A stretch of 43,065 bases of DNA. It comes from Adlercreutzia murintestinalis. GTDB lineage: Bacteria > Actinomycetota > Coriobacteriia > Coriobacteriales > Eggerthellaceae. Within the stretch, counting starts at the first letter, position 1, and each line of letters starts with the position of its first letter. A program made the position numbers and the translations under genes. The DNA is taken from assembly GCF_943192905.1 (NCBI RefSeq), contig NZ_CALPCC010000019.1, forward strand, positions 1-43,065, given 5' to 3'. Shown here in pieces: positions 7,258 through 15,231 of the stretch. The notes beneath the pieces were generated by a model. It was not told the origin of the DNA, ran no database searches, and worked only from the letters and a program-made list of their open reading frames with translations.

Positions 7258-9972
7258 CTATTCGATGACCCAAGATTTGTAATTGATGCCGATGGCAGGA
7301 TCGTAGTCGCGGGCGAATGCCTCGGGGTACTGCGCTTTCATCTCGTCGTACTCTGCTTGCGAAAGCTTTTCCGCCTCAAGCAGGTAACCCGTGACCGCAA
7401 AGCCCTTGCAATGCTTCGACACCTGATTGTTGGGGCTGATGAGGTTGATGGCACCACCGCGGTCCAAGTGCGGTGCGATGGGATCCACGCGCGACCCCTT
7501 GTTGACCACAACAGAGCCCGGCGTGATGCGCTCAGAGATGCGCGCTGCCGTGAGCACGCAGCCACGCTCGTTGAAGAGCTTCACGATGTCCCCGGCTTCG
7601 ATGCCACGGGCCTCGGCGTCCGCCTTGTTCATCCAGACTGGCTCGTACAGGTAGCCATCCGGCCCCTTCACCTTGCAGGTCTCGATCTCGCGGAACCACT
7701 TGATGTCGTCTCCCTGCACGTGGACGCGGAAGCGGGCAGGATTCGCCGTCACCAGCAGCGGGTATTTCTTGCAGCGTTCACCCCACAGCGTCTCATCGTG
7801 CGTCCACCCCTCTTCTGCTGGGCCGCCGATGATCCAACGAGCCATCGGTGTGCGCTCTTTGTCATCAGGGAAATTGTCAGCAAGAGCCTGGGACCAGAAC
7901 TCAATCTTGCCGGACGGCGTATCCAGCGGGAAGTTCTCGGGATCCTCATAGAACTGACGCATTCCTGGTGGCAGATCCTTCCAGTTCTCGTCCAGCTTCG
8001 GGAAGTAGTAGCCCTTCTCTTTGAACTCATCCCATGAGATCTCTTCGCCCAGACGAGACTGATCGAAACCGTATTGGATCCACTCGTCAACCGACATGCC
8101 CAGATCGATCTGATCGCGCACACCGAAGCGGTCGCCGATCATGCATGCGATCTCGAAGTCGGAGAAAGACTCTCCCACACGATCGCAACCTGGAGGCGTG
8201 AGTCCTGAGTGGGGCTGTGCCACGATCATGCCAGAGCCCATGGAGTCATTGTCCTCCACGCAGGTGGTCACCGGAAGCACCAGATCAGCGAACAGCGAGT
8301 CATTCTCAAGCCACTGATGGTTAGTGACGAAGAACTCCACCTCGTTGGTGCGAATGGCATCCTGGTAATTGAAGCCACCGTCCCAGCAATTCATGTTGCA
8401 GGGCTTCTCGGACCAGAGCATGTGCACCTTTCCCACCTTCGGTGCTTCGGTGGGAGCCTCCATACCGGCTGCCTCAGCCATCGCGCGCATCATGCCGAGC
8501 ACAGCTTCGGGCTTTGCGGGATAGTTGAACTCCTGGAACTGCTCAGAGGTCTCGACATAGACGATGCAGGGGCTACCCCACCACTTGACCTCACCCTTCT
8601 GCAAAGCTTCGGCCACCATGGTGCGCGGAATGGATTGCGCGTTGGGATAGAACATGCGGCACTGGTTGATGGAACTGTACGGAGCAGAGGTTGAACGCGC
8701 GATGCGCGCCTTCGCCATGCTGGACGCGTTCAGATGCAGCTGCTGTACACCAGGTTTCCCCAGCCCCTGCATAGCAAGCTTGTAGGCACCAGTGCGACCC
8801 GGCTCATGTGAATAGGGCGTCTTGACCGAGCCAGAACTGAAGTGAGCATGGGACGTGACCTTTTTGGCCACGTTGCGTGCATAGGCTTTGATGGTATGCA
8901 CCGGCACACCGCACCGCTCGGATGCCCACTGCGGAGTCTTGGCGATGCCCTCTTCATCGTTGCCGAGGATGTAATCGCGCACCTTATCGAAATGAATGGT
9001 GTGCGTATCAACGTAGTCCTTGTCGTAGAGACCTTCGGTGATCCACACGTACATGACGCCAAAGTCGAATGCAACGTCCGTATTCGGCAGGATGGGAATC
9101 CACTTCATGGTCTCGTGACAAACGGCCGTGTAATTGCAGAACGGATCCACGATGACGAATTCCTTGCCCAGCTCCTCCCAGTACTTGAGCAAGCGGGACC
9201 AGAACTGACTTCCATAGTTCTGAGTCAATTCCCAGTCACCAGCATCGAAGCAGATGAGCTCGGAGTATTCCGTGATGTCCTTGATGACGTTCCATGAGTT
9301 ATAGCCGGTCTGGGGCGGCGCGATCATGCCTAGGCCCTTATTGGAACCGGAGCCCCACACATGCTTGGCGCCCCAATACCATCCCTCGACCGAGTCAGGC
9401 GTGCGCGTCTCGCGGGTATAGCCGCCGAGCTTGCTCATGAGATTCGCATGCATGCCGCCGCCGGCGTGAAGATCCTTGGACTCACGATGCCCGTCTTCGC
9501 CCACTGCTAGAACGGAATAGGGCCCATAGGTGTCGATGATGCGCTTCAGTTCGCTCTCCATGATATCGAGCGCTTCATCCCAGCTGATACGCACGAACTT
9601 CGACTTCCCACGGTTCGCAGCGTTGATCTTGTCGGGATCGCCGCCCGGCTCCCAATCAACGCGCTTCAGCGGATATCTAACACGGTTCTTGGAATAGACG
9701 CGGTTCTTATACGCCAACGCAAAATAGTTTGGCGCGGTCTTCATCGGAGGGGAGAACGTCTTTCCATCTTTTTCTAGCTCCCACAGAGAATCCGCGAGTT
9801 CTTCTTTCGTGTACTTCGTGTCGATGTTGTACGGACGTATGCGAACGATCTTGCCGTCCACCGCATCGACGGCTGTCAGTTCGCCGCCCGTTCCCCCGCA
9901 CGCGATGCTTTGAAGTGTTGTCGAATAATCGCTTTGCTTCTCAGCAGTGGTCCGGATACCCTCACTCCCCAT
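7258..9972 (-). CDS. Molybdopterin oxidoreductase large subunit, pyrogallol-transhydroxylase / catechol-dehydroxylase-like
   Basis: This 904-aa protein is of the DMSO-reductase superfamily and binds bis-MGD molybdenum; its length matches the transhydroxylase alpha subunit. The N-terminus lacks the CxxCxxxC Fe-S motif and any twin-arginine signal, so it is cytoplasmic, like the Pelobacter enzyme. The stretch ETRTPDSVEGWYWGAKHVWG contains Asp193-Ser194, which line up well with the Asp and Mo-ligating Ser of transhydroxylase; His162 (EDGHRESKDLH) is a candidate catalytic His. The C-terminal 130 residues (LVTANPARFRVHVQ...GDIVKLFNERG) are the MGD-binding domain. ATG 9972 is chosen for its GAGAGGAG site; TTG 10026 is an alternative. 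The substrate is probably a polyphenol such as pyrogallol or a catechol, but specificity cannot be assigned. Confidence 0.88.
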   Translation of the reverse strand: MGSEGIRTTAEKQSDYSTTLQSIACGGTGGELTAVDAVDGKIVRIRPYNIDTKYTKEELADSLWELEKDGKTFSPPMKTAPNYFALAYKNRVYSKNRVRYPLKRVDWEPGGDPDKINAANRGKSKFVRISWDEALDIMESELKRIIDTYGPYSVLAVGEDGHRESKDLHAGGGMHANLMSKLGGYTRETRTPDSVEGWYWGAKHVWGSGSNKGLGMIAPPQTGYNSWNVIKDITEYSELICFDAGDWELTQNYGSQFWSRLLKYWEELGKEFVIVDPFCNYTAVCHETMKWIPILPNTDVAFDFGVMYVWITEGLYDKDYVDTHTIHFDKVRDYILGNDEEGIAKTPQWASERCGVPVHTIKAYARNVAKKVTSHAHFSSGSVKTPYSHEPGRTGAYKLAMQGLGKPGVQQLHLNASSMAKARIARSTSAPYSSINQCRMFYPNAQSIPRTMVAEALQKGEVKWWGSPCIVYVETSEQFQEFNYPAKPEAVLGMMRAMAEAAGMEAPTEAPKVGKVHMLWSEKPCNMNCWDGGFNYQDAIRTNEVEFFVTNHQWLENDSLFADLVLPVTTCVEDNDSMGSGMIVAQPHSGLTPPGCDRVGESFSDFEIACMIGDRFGVRDQIDLGMSVDEWIQYGFDQSRLGEEISWDEFKEKGYYFPKLDENWKDLPPGMRQFYEDPENFPLDTPSGKIEFWSQALADNFPDDKERTPMARWIIGGPAEEGWTHDETLWGERCKKYPLLVTANPARFRVHVQGDDIKWFREIETCKVKGPDGYLYEPVWMNKADAEARGIEAGDIVKLFNERGCVLTAARISERITPGSVVVNKGSRVDPIAPHLDRGGAINLISPNNQVSKHCKGFAVTGYLLEAEKLSQAEYDEMKAQYPEAFARDYDPAIGINYKSWVIE

Positions 9973-10238
9973 GCCACGCTCCTCTCGCTTCATGCGTCCA
10001 TCGTGCTGATGGACTCCTTGAGTCAATCAAAACAGAGCGAGAACAGCGGGAACAGCAGCCATAATTCCCACATTGGGCCAACACTGGTTCAATCGCCGAA
10101 CTTTGGATACCAAAGGGAACAATTTCGCCTATCTGTACCGTCAATATGACCAATATATCGCTTTTGTGTCTGCGGCGACTCAGGGCGCCCGAGCGGAAGC
10201 CTTGCACAAACTGAACGAGGGCGCTCTTGACTCAAACG
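9973..10238 (-). promoter_or_regulatory. Promoter/leader region of the molybdoenzyme operon with 15-bp palindrome
   Basis: This 266-base gap lies between the TetR gene and the large-subunit gene, both on the minus strand. It holds CTTTGG-ATA-CCAAAG at 10101-10115, a clean 6-3-6 palindrome of the kind TetR proteins bind. It also holds a TTGACG on the minus strand near 10141, a possible -35. No clear -10 is recognisable. I see no coding sequence. Confidence 0.45.
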
Positions 10239-10796
10239 TCAATCAAGAAGCTTCAAGAGGAATGGCATGGTCAGATCGTTGTAGATATCTGCAAGCTCGT
10301 CAGGACTGATGACCATTCGCTCGCTTATCCACTTCTGCATGAGCATAGCCTGGGACGAAGCAAAGAAATAGGCAACGTAATCGCGCTTGTATTCTGGATG
10401 AATGACGTCAAGTATCGAGGTGCTCTCCATATTGAGCTTGTAGATCGAATTCGTCACCACGCGAAGGAATGTGTCATCGTGTCCGCGAAGCGGACCGACT
10501 AGATTGAGGTAGTATTCTTTTTCGGCATAAAGAGCCTCGTACATGCGCTTCACGAAGGTGTCATTGAGAATCAATCGATCCTGCAGGTCGAACAAACGAT
10601 GCAGGTCGCGCAGCCGTTTCACAACATGCTTATCAAACAGCGCTTCGACGACCGCCTCTTTGTCATGAAAAACCGAGTAGAACGCTTTACGGGTCACGCC
10701 AGCCGTTCGACAAATCTCCGAAACGGTGATCTTGCTATAGGGCTTGCCCAGTAGCAGCCCTTTGAACGCTTCCTCAACCTGTTCAACCACATCCAT
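10239..10796 (-). CDS. TetR-family transcriptional regulator
   Basis: The product is 185 aa. The N-terminal helix-turn-helix spans about residues 8-52 (AFKGLLLGKPYSKITVSEICRTAG...VTRKAFYSVFHDKEAVVEALF), and the rest is an all-helical ligand/dimer domain without recognisable effector residues. The start at 10796 has GGGAG upstream. It sits immediately upstream of the molybdoenzyme gene on the same strand and divergent from the MATE exporter, so it may control either or both. The 10101-10115 palindrome and the 10797-10915 divergent gap are the places to look for its operator. The helical C-terminal half resembles the DhaS/TetR_C-type group. Confidence 0.88.
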   Translation of the reverse strand: MDVVEQVEEAFKGLLLGKPYSKITVSEICRTAGVTRKAFYSVFHDKEAVVEALFDKHVVKRLRDLHRLFDLQDRLILNDTFVKRMYEALYAEKEYYLNLVGPLRGHDDTFLRVVTNSIYKLNMESTSILDVIHPEYKRDYVAYFFASSQAMLMQKWISERMVISPDELADIYNDLTMPFLLKLLD

Positions 10797-10915
10797 GAGC
10801 AGACTCCCGCTTCGCCGCTGGAGAACCCCACAACGAGCATGTGCATCTATGATGCTTATAGTATAGGAAAGTCGAAAGCGCTATCGAGCAAGCTTCTTGG
10901 CAACGTTTTCAAGGC
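10797..10915. promoter_or_regulatory. Divergent promoter region TetR / MATE
   Basis: This 119-base gap separates divergent genes. It contains cttatagtatagg (about 10856-10868), a TATAGT-type -10 candidate that resembles the centre of the 396-456 palindrome. No convincing -35 is visible. There is no coding sequence. Confidence 0.4.
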
Positions 10916-12283
10916 ATGCGCTATGCTACCCTGCTTGAGATGGGCGCTCCTTCAACATACAAGCAATTAGCGACGATAGCTCTGCCCACGTTCGGACAGC
11001 TGATCGCCGAACCCGCATTCGTGCTCATCGATACCGCCATCGTGGGACATGTGGGCGACGGTGCCTTGGCGGGACTCGCGCTGGGGTCCACCATCATCCT
11101 GACCGCAGTTGGGCTCTGCATCTTTCTGGCGTATGCCACCACTTCGCACGTCGCGCATCTCTTCGGCGCAGGACGTCTGCGCGAGGGCCTCCAAGCTGGC
11201 ATCGACAACCTGTGGCTCTCTCTGCTGATCGGATGCGTGCTGGCAGCGGCGCTCTTCACCACCGCCGAGCCGCTGTGCGCAGCGCTCGGGGGACGCAGTG
11301 ACGATCTTGTCCAAGGTGTCGCATACACGCGCGCAGTGGTGCTGGGCGCGCCCGGCATGCTGCTCGTCTATGCTGCGAACGGCCTGTACCGCGGCCTCCA
11401 GAAGGTGAGCATCACACTGATCGTGGCAGTATGCGGCGCGGTACTGAACACCGTGCTGGATGTGCTGTTCGTGATCGGTCTAGGATGGGGCGTGGCAGGG
11501 TCTGGCTTTGCCACCTTCATCGCACAGTGGTTCATGGGAATAGCGTTGCTCGTGCCCGCTGTACGCTGGGCGCGTTGGGGAGGTGCGTCGCTGCGACCCC
11601 ATTGGAGCAGTATCGCCCATGCAGGCAAAGATGGTTTTCCGCTGTTCCTGCGCACGCTCGCACTGCGAACGGGCCTTGTGGCAACGGTCATGGCGGCGGC
11701 AGCGCTGGGAAGCGAAACACTGGCAAGCTACCAAGCGGTAAACGCCAGTTGGAATTTCGTGCTGAATATTCTGGATTCAGTGGCTATCGCGGGACAAACG
11801 ATGGTGGGAGCAGCGCTGGGTGCTCATGATGGCATCCGCGCACGGCAGTTGACACGAACCACGCTGCGGGCCGGTCTGGCAACAGGTACGCTCATCGGTC
11901 TTGCGTTCGCTACGCTCGCCTTCGCGGCGCCACCGCTCTTCTCAGCGAACCCCTCAGTGCAGCAGCTGGTGAGCGTCGGCATGGTCATCACCGGCATCGC
12001 TTTGCCCCTGCAAGGGTGGATGTGGGCAGCCGACGGCATCCTGATCGGCGCAGGAGATTTTCGCTATCTGGCTTGGACCTGCACTGTAGTCGCCGTTGTC
12101 TACGTTGGTGTTCTGGTGCTGCTCGTCAGTGGGGCAGCCTCGCACATCGCCGATGGCCCTGTGCGCTGCGGGCTGCTCTGGGGTGCCTTCGATTTCGTCT
12201 TGATGGGTGGCCGCACTCTCACCAATGGCCTGCGCATCCAAAGCGATGCGTGGATGACACCGCGCCCTGAACGCGTTGCGTAG
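10916..12283 (+). CDS. MATE-family multidrug/metabolite exporter (DinF/NorM-like)
   Basis: This 455-aa integral membrane protein with about 12 hydrophobic segments uses an ion gradient to expel small molecules. The N-terminal signature is clear (LATIALPTFGQLIAEPAFVLIDTAIVGHVGDGALAGLALGS). The repeat at the start of the second half (GFPLFLRTLALRTGLVATVMAAAALGSETLASYQAV) fits the two-fold MATE architecture of the DinF branch. The start is uncertain: ATG 10916 has AAGG almost touching it, and ATG 10940 is an alternative. It is divergent from the TetR gene, a common regulator/exporter pairing. The 3' end overlaps the small antisense lipoprotein gene. Confidence 0.88.
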   Translation: MRYATLLEMGAPSTYKQLATIALPTFGQLIAEPAFVLIDTAIVGHVGDGALAGLALGSTIILTAVGLCIFLAYATTSHVAHLFGAGRLREGLQAGIDNLWLSLLIGCVLAAALFTTAEPLCAALGGRSDDLVQGVAYTRAVVLGAPGMLLVYAANGLYRGLQKVSITLIVAVCGAVLNTVLDVLFVIGLGWGVAGSGFATFIAQWFMGIALLVPAVRWARWGGASLRPHWSSIAHAGKDGFPLFLRTLALRTGLVATVMAAAALGSETLASYQAVNASWNFVLNILDSVAIAGQTMVGAALGAHDGIRARQLTRTTLRAGLATGTLIGLAFATLAFAAPPLFSANPSVQQLVSVGMVITGIALPLQGWMWAADGILIGAGDFRYLAWTCTVVAVVYVGVLVLLVSGAASHIADGPVRCGLLWGAFDFVLMGGRTLTNGLRIQSDAWMTPRPERVA

Positions 12284-12449
12284 TGCGCGTCTGCCGCGCG
12301 TGCTGTTTGTTGCGTATGATATTCGGCGCGCGCCTCATGCCACGAGCCATTTTCTGTCCGCCCTGTGCAGCGCATCCGGTCATACCGAACGCAGCGGCAC
12401 CTGCCAGCACGAGACAAAGCACGATGGGGAGCAAACGGAAAAATCGCAT
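12219..12449 (-). CDS. Small predicted lipoprotein
   Basis: The product is 76 aa. The N-terminus MRFFRLLPIVLCLVLAGAAAFGMTGC is a type II signal peptide: positive n-region, hydrophobic core and a lipobox-like MTGC ending at Cys26. The mature part is short, basic and without a recognised domain. The start at 12449 has AAAGG about 9 bases upstream. The 3' end overlaps the MATE gene on the opposite strand by 65 bases, and that part may be poorly constrained, so the C-terminal half could be a degenerate extension. The signal peptide is the main support. Confidence 0.45.
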   Translation of the reverse strand: MRFFRLLPIVLCLVLAGAAAFGMTGCAAQGGQKMARGMRRAPNIIRNKQHARQTRTTQRVQGAVSSTHRFGCAGHW

Positions 12450-12540
12450 GAGAGCTTACCTTTCACAAGATACGCTTCCAAACCCTGCAGCGCGGTGGCG
12501 CGGCTCCTAATCGTCCAGCGCCTCTCTACGACTTCGCAAA

Positions 12541-12576
12541 CAAAACGGGCCCAGAAGCATTGCGCTGCCGGGCCCG
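12541..12576 (-). terminator. Rho-independent terminator after the Pro/Ala-tailed membrane protein
   Basis: On the minus strand, CGGGCCC (12576-12570) pairs with GGGCCCG (12552-12546), followed by TTTTGTTTG. It lies 30 bases past the stop of the gene at 12606-13316, so it fits as that gene's terminator. Confidence 0.8.
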
Positions 12577-12605
12577 CATGGTCGCATGAGGTGACGCTGC
12601 TGACG

Positions 12606-13316
12606 CTACGCCATCGGCTGGTCGTTCGACGCAGGAGGCACCGCCGTAGATGCGGAGGTCGCACCGGGCTGGGCCGCAGGTTGCACGGGCGCTGAAGCAA
12701 CGGGTTGGGCCGTCGGCTGAACGGCGGGCTGCGCCACCGGAGCCGCTGTCGCAGTCGGCGCTGCCGTTGGAGCGGCCGCCGTCGGAACGGAACCTGCCAC
12801 CGGAGCCGCAGTCGGCACCGCCGCTACCGGAACCGCACCTGCCACCCCGGCAGAGAGCTTCTTGTCCTTGTTCGCGAACACAGCCACCACGATCATCAGC
12901 ACCATGGTGATGATGCCGCCACCCAAGAACGAGAGCACCGCGCCCACGATGGCCCAGATGAATATGCTGCCAAGCTTCTCGGGGTTGTTGTATCCGCGCA
13001 GACCCATGATACCCGCGATCAAAATGACAACATGGCAGATCAAGATCCAGATAGAAATGCCACCGCCAACCGTGGACATCAGCATGGAAATCAGCGCCAC
13101 GGCCTGTTCGTCGCTCATATCGTACTCATATTCCATGCCGTGCACGCTTCCCGACGCGTGGCCGCTCGCCACCATATCGGGTCCAAATTCGAGCAGCATG
13201 CTGCCCATCATGCTCGTTATCGCGAATGTGAGCACCGCCCCCAGAATGCCAAGTGCGGCCAGTATGATGGTCGCAATGCTGAGCCCCTTGATGGCATTGG
13301 CGTGGTTGGTTTGCAT
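12606..13316 (-). CDS. Membrane protein with Pro/Ala-rich cytoplasmic tail
   Basis: This 236-aa protein has four hydrophobic segments: about residues 10-35, 80-105, 115-140 and 140-155. A long low-complexity tail of repeating Pro, Ala, Val and Gln follows (about 160-236, with TAAPTAAPTATAAP- and QPAVQP-like units). The first loop is Met/Gly/acidic (GSVHGMEYEYDMSDEQ). The start at 13316 follows AAGGAGG. The family is not recognised; DUF4190/TM2-like small membrane proteins with disordered tails are the closest general type. It stands alone between a terminator and a divergent intergenic region. The tail may tether a partner or interact with the wall. Confidence 0.7.
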   Translation of the reverse strand: MQTNHANAIKGLSIATIILAALGILGAVLTFAITSMMGSMLLEFGPDMVASGHASGSVHGMEYEYDMSDEQAVALISMLMSTVGGGISIWILICHVVILIAGIMGLRGYNNPEKLGSIFIWAIVGAVLSFLGGGIITMVLMIVVAVFANKDKKLSAGVAGAVPVAAVPTAAPVAGSVPTAAAPTAAPTATAAPVAQPAVQPTAQPVASAPVQPAAQPGATSASTAVPPASNDQPMA

Positions 13317-13570
13317 TCTACGCGCCTCCTTCGGCTGCTTTCGATATCGTTTCGATAGGCGAGAACTGCATGAGAGAACTGCACCAAGAATCGCATTATA
13401 CATGTATGCCCCGCGCCAGCCCGCACATGCGGGAAAACAGGCCATTCACAGCATATGACACGCACGCCACCTTCGCACCACGATCAGGTGACAAGAGCCC
13501 GAACAGCCGCCTTGCCCCATCGCAGCTGAGTAGACTCCAAAGCATCGAAAACCCGAAGAAGGAGGGCATC

Positions 13571-13861
13571 ATGGGTGTCATGGATTCTCTGAAGAGCGCC
13601 GCAGGCGACGCCAAAGAAGCACTGGAACATGCAGGCGAATCCGCCAAACCGTTCCTCGACAACGCGAAGGACGCCTTAGGCAATGCGGCCGAAACAGCGA
13701 AAGAGAAGGGCGGCGACGCCTTTGAAGCTGCCAAGGAAAAGGGCGCTGACGTGATGGCGGCCGCCAAAGAGAAGAGCGCCGACGTTGCCGAGAACGTGAA
13801 GAACACTGCCGAAAAGGTCACCAAGAAGGACTTGGACGGCGACGGTAAAGTGGGCGAATAG
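13571..13861 (+). CDS. LEA/CsbD-like amphipathic helical protein
   Basis: This 96-aa, highly charged Ala/Lys/Glu/Asp-rich protein has 11-residue-like periodicity (NAAETAKEKGGDAFEAAKEK, GADVMAAAKEKSADVAENVK). These are typical of YtxH/CsbD/LEA-type stress or membrane-associated proteins. It ends DLDGDGKVGE, which looks like the beginning of a calcium-binding EF-hand loop (DxDxDG) cut short at the C-terminus. The start at 13571 has GAAGGAGGG upstream. It is divergent from the gene at 12606-13316. Expression under general stress is likely by family analogy only. Confidence 0.75.
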   Translation: MGVMDSLKSAAGDAKEALEHAGESAKPFLDNAKDALGNAAETAKEKGGDAFEAAKEKGADVMAAAKEKSADVAENVKNTAEKVTKKDLDGDGKVGE

Positions 13862-14001
13862 CCAACGTGGATACGGTGCCCCACCGGCCTCGACGAACGA
13901 AGCGGCGCTGTCATGGCATGATGAAGGAACCGCGTGCGCAGTGCTCGCGCTGAGCAGCGCGACAGGCAGTGCTTATCGAAACAAGAAGATCTCACGTCTT
14001 C

Positions 14002-14055
14002 AAGGAAAAAGTGGCAGGTGCATCTTGTAGAGGTGCATCTTGCCACTTTTTCCTT
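14002..14055. terminator. 15-bp perfect stem with duplicated loop sequence
   Basis: AAGGAAAAAGTGGCA (14002-14016) is exactly complementary to TGCCACTTTTTCCTT (14041-14055). The 24-base loop starts with GGTGCATCTTG, and a second GGTGCATCTTG begins at 14032 and runs into the right arm. The A/T runs on both sides of the stem allow it to act as a bidirectional terminator in the 321-base gap between the LEA-like gene and nat. The internal direct repeat is unusual. Confidence 0.7.
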
Positions 14056-14182
14056 TACCCTTGCACCAGGCAAGTAACGCGGGAGCACAGCAACACGAAG
14101 CCGCAAAAACCTGCCAGCAGCCGATATCGATCCGGCTCGCTCGAGGTTCGGCACTCCCGCTCAGGGCAAGGAAAGGCACATC

Positions 14183-14980
14183 ATGTTGAGCACCGATCAG
14201 GCACAGGCATATCTAGAGCGCTTGGGATTCGACCACGCCCCCACCGTCAGTAAGGAAGGGCTTGATGCGCTGGTGCGGGCGCACCAGATGCACATCCCTT
14301 TCGAGACCGTTCGCCTGCACCGCACGGGACAAACGCCCAGCATGAACCTTGACGATATCTTCGATCTGGTGATCTCCCAACATCAAGGCGGCTATTGCTT
14401 CGAGCTGAACAAGCTGTTCGAGTACCTGCTGCGCGCGCTGGGCTTCGATGCGCGCCCCATCTTCTGCCGTTCGGTGCGCGGACGCGAGACGCGCATGCCC
14501 CTCAACCACCGCGGTATCCTGGTCAGCCTTCCGCAAGGCGATTTTTTCGCTGATGTCGGGTTCGGTGGCCCCATGCCCGCGGGCGCATTGAAGCTTGAAT
14601 TCGGCACACAGCAGATCATCGATGGCAATGCCTTCTTCGCCGAGCCCATCGACGATGATTGGTGGGCTCTTGAGCGCATCACGCGCGCCGGTGCCGATCT
14701 GCACGATGACGAGCGGCCCTCGCAGCGCCAGACCGAATTGGAATTCTGCACGGCCACCGCCGAAGAGCAGGATTTCGACATGCTGAACCAGGTGTTCAGC
14801 GCCCCGGGCACCCTCTTCCGTGACCACGAGCTGGCGAATTTGCGCACGTCGAACGGTCATATCGCCTTCCGCGATGACGTGCTGACCTTGCGCGCGAATG
14901 GGAAGAAGCACACCGCCGAGCTTGAAGATCCGCAAGCCGTGTCCGCCGCGCTCAAAGAGCATTTCGGCATAACGTACTAG
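14183..14980 (+). CDS. nat: Arylamine N-acetyltransferase
   Basis: This 265-aa cytoplasmic enzyme transfers acetyl from acetyl-CoA to arylamines or hydrazines. The Cys-His-Asp triad is intact and at canonical spacing: Cys72 in GGYCFELN, His109 in PLNHRGILV and Asp124 in FADVGFGG. The N-terminal helical region (AHQMHIPFETVRLH) is also typical. The length matches bacterial NATs. The start at 14183 follows AAGGAAAGG. It appears monocistronic. In gut bacteria this enzyme acetylates drugs such as 5-aminosalicylate and dietary arylamines, but the physiological substrate is unknown. Confidence 0.93.
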   Translation: MLSTDQAQAYLERLGFDHAPTVSKEGLDALVRAHQMHIPFETVRLHRTGQTPSMNLDDIFDLVISQHQGGYCFELNKLFEYLLRALGFDARPIFCRSVRGRETRMPLNHRGILVSLPQGDFFADVGFGGPMPAGALKLEFGTQQIIDGNAFFAEPIDDDWWALERITRAGADLHDDERPSQRQTELEFCTATAEEQDFDMLNQVFSAPGTLFRDHELANLRTSNGHIAFRDDVLTLRANGKKHTAELEDPQAVSAALKEHFGITY

Positions 14981-15231
14981 CCTTTGCTGCTCTCTGAGCG
15001 GGCACACTGAAGCGACTGCTTGAACTACTTGCGCATTGCTGCCCGCATGCACTGGCAAGGTTCGCCGTTCACCGGCACACCGAACGGCTACCTGCGCGTT
15101 ACGGCCTTATTGCATCTGCGATACCCGCGGCTTCCTTTGCTTGTTCCGCGCTACTATCCGGTATGGCGTGACGAAGGCCAAGTCTCACACTGACCAACGC
15201 CACGATGACCAAGCCGATCGGAAGGCATGCG

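Noticed and set aside
6398-7282. Plus-strand open frame of about 294 codons opposite the Fe-S subunit
   Set aside because: The minus strand encodes clear ferredoxin motifs in order with a good RBS; the plus frame has no motif.
10073-10502. Small plus-strand frames in and past the molybdoenzyme leader
   Set aside because: They run antisense into the TetR gene, have no RBS or family, and are not needed to explain the gap.
12606-12840. Apparent tandem repeat in the Pro/Ala-coding region
   Set aside because: The repeats are imperfect codon-level low complexity for a protein tail, not a CRISPR or a DNA repeat element: there are no uniform repeats or spacers.
12705-13358. Plus-strand open frames over the Pro/Ala-tailed membrane protein
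   Set aside because: The minus-strand frame has an RBS, membrane segments and a terminator. The plus frames reflect the repeated Ala/Pro codons.
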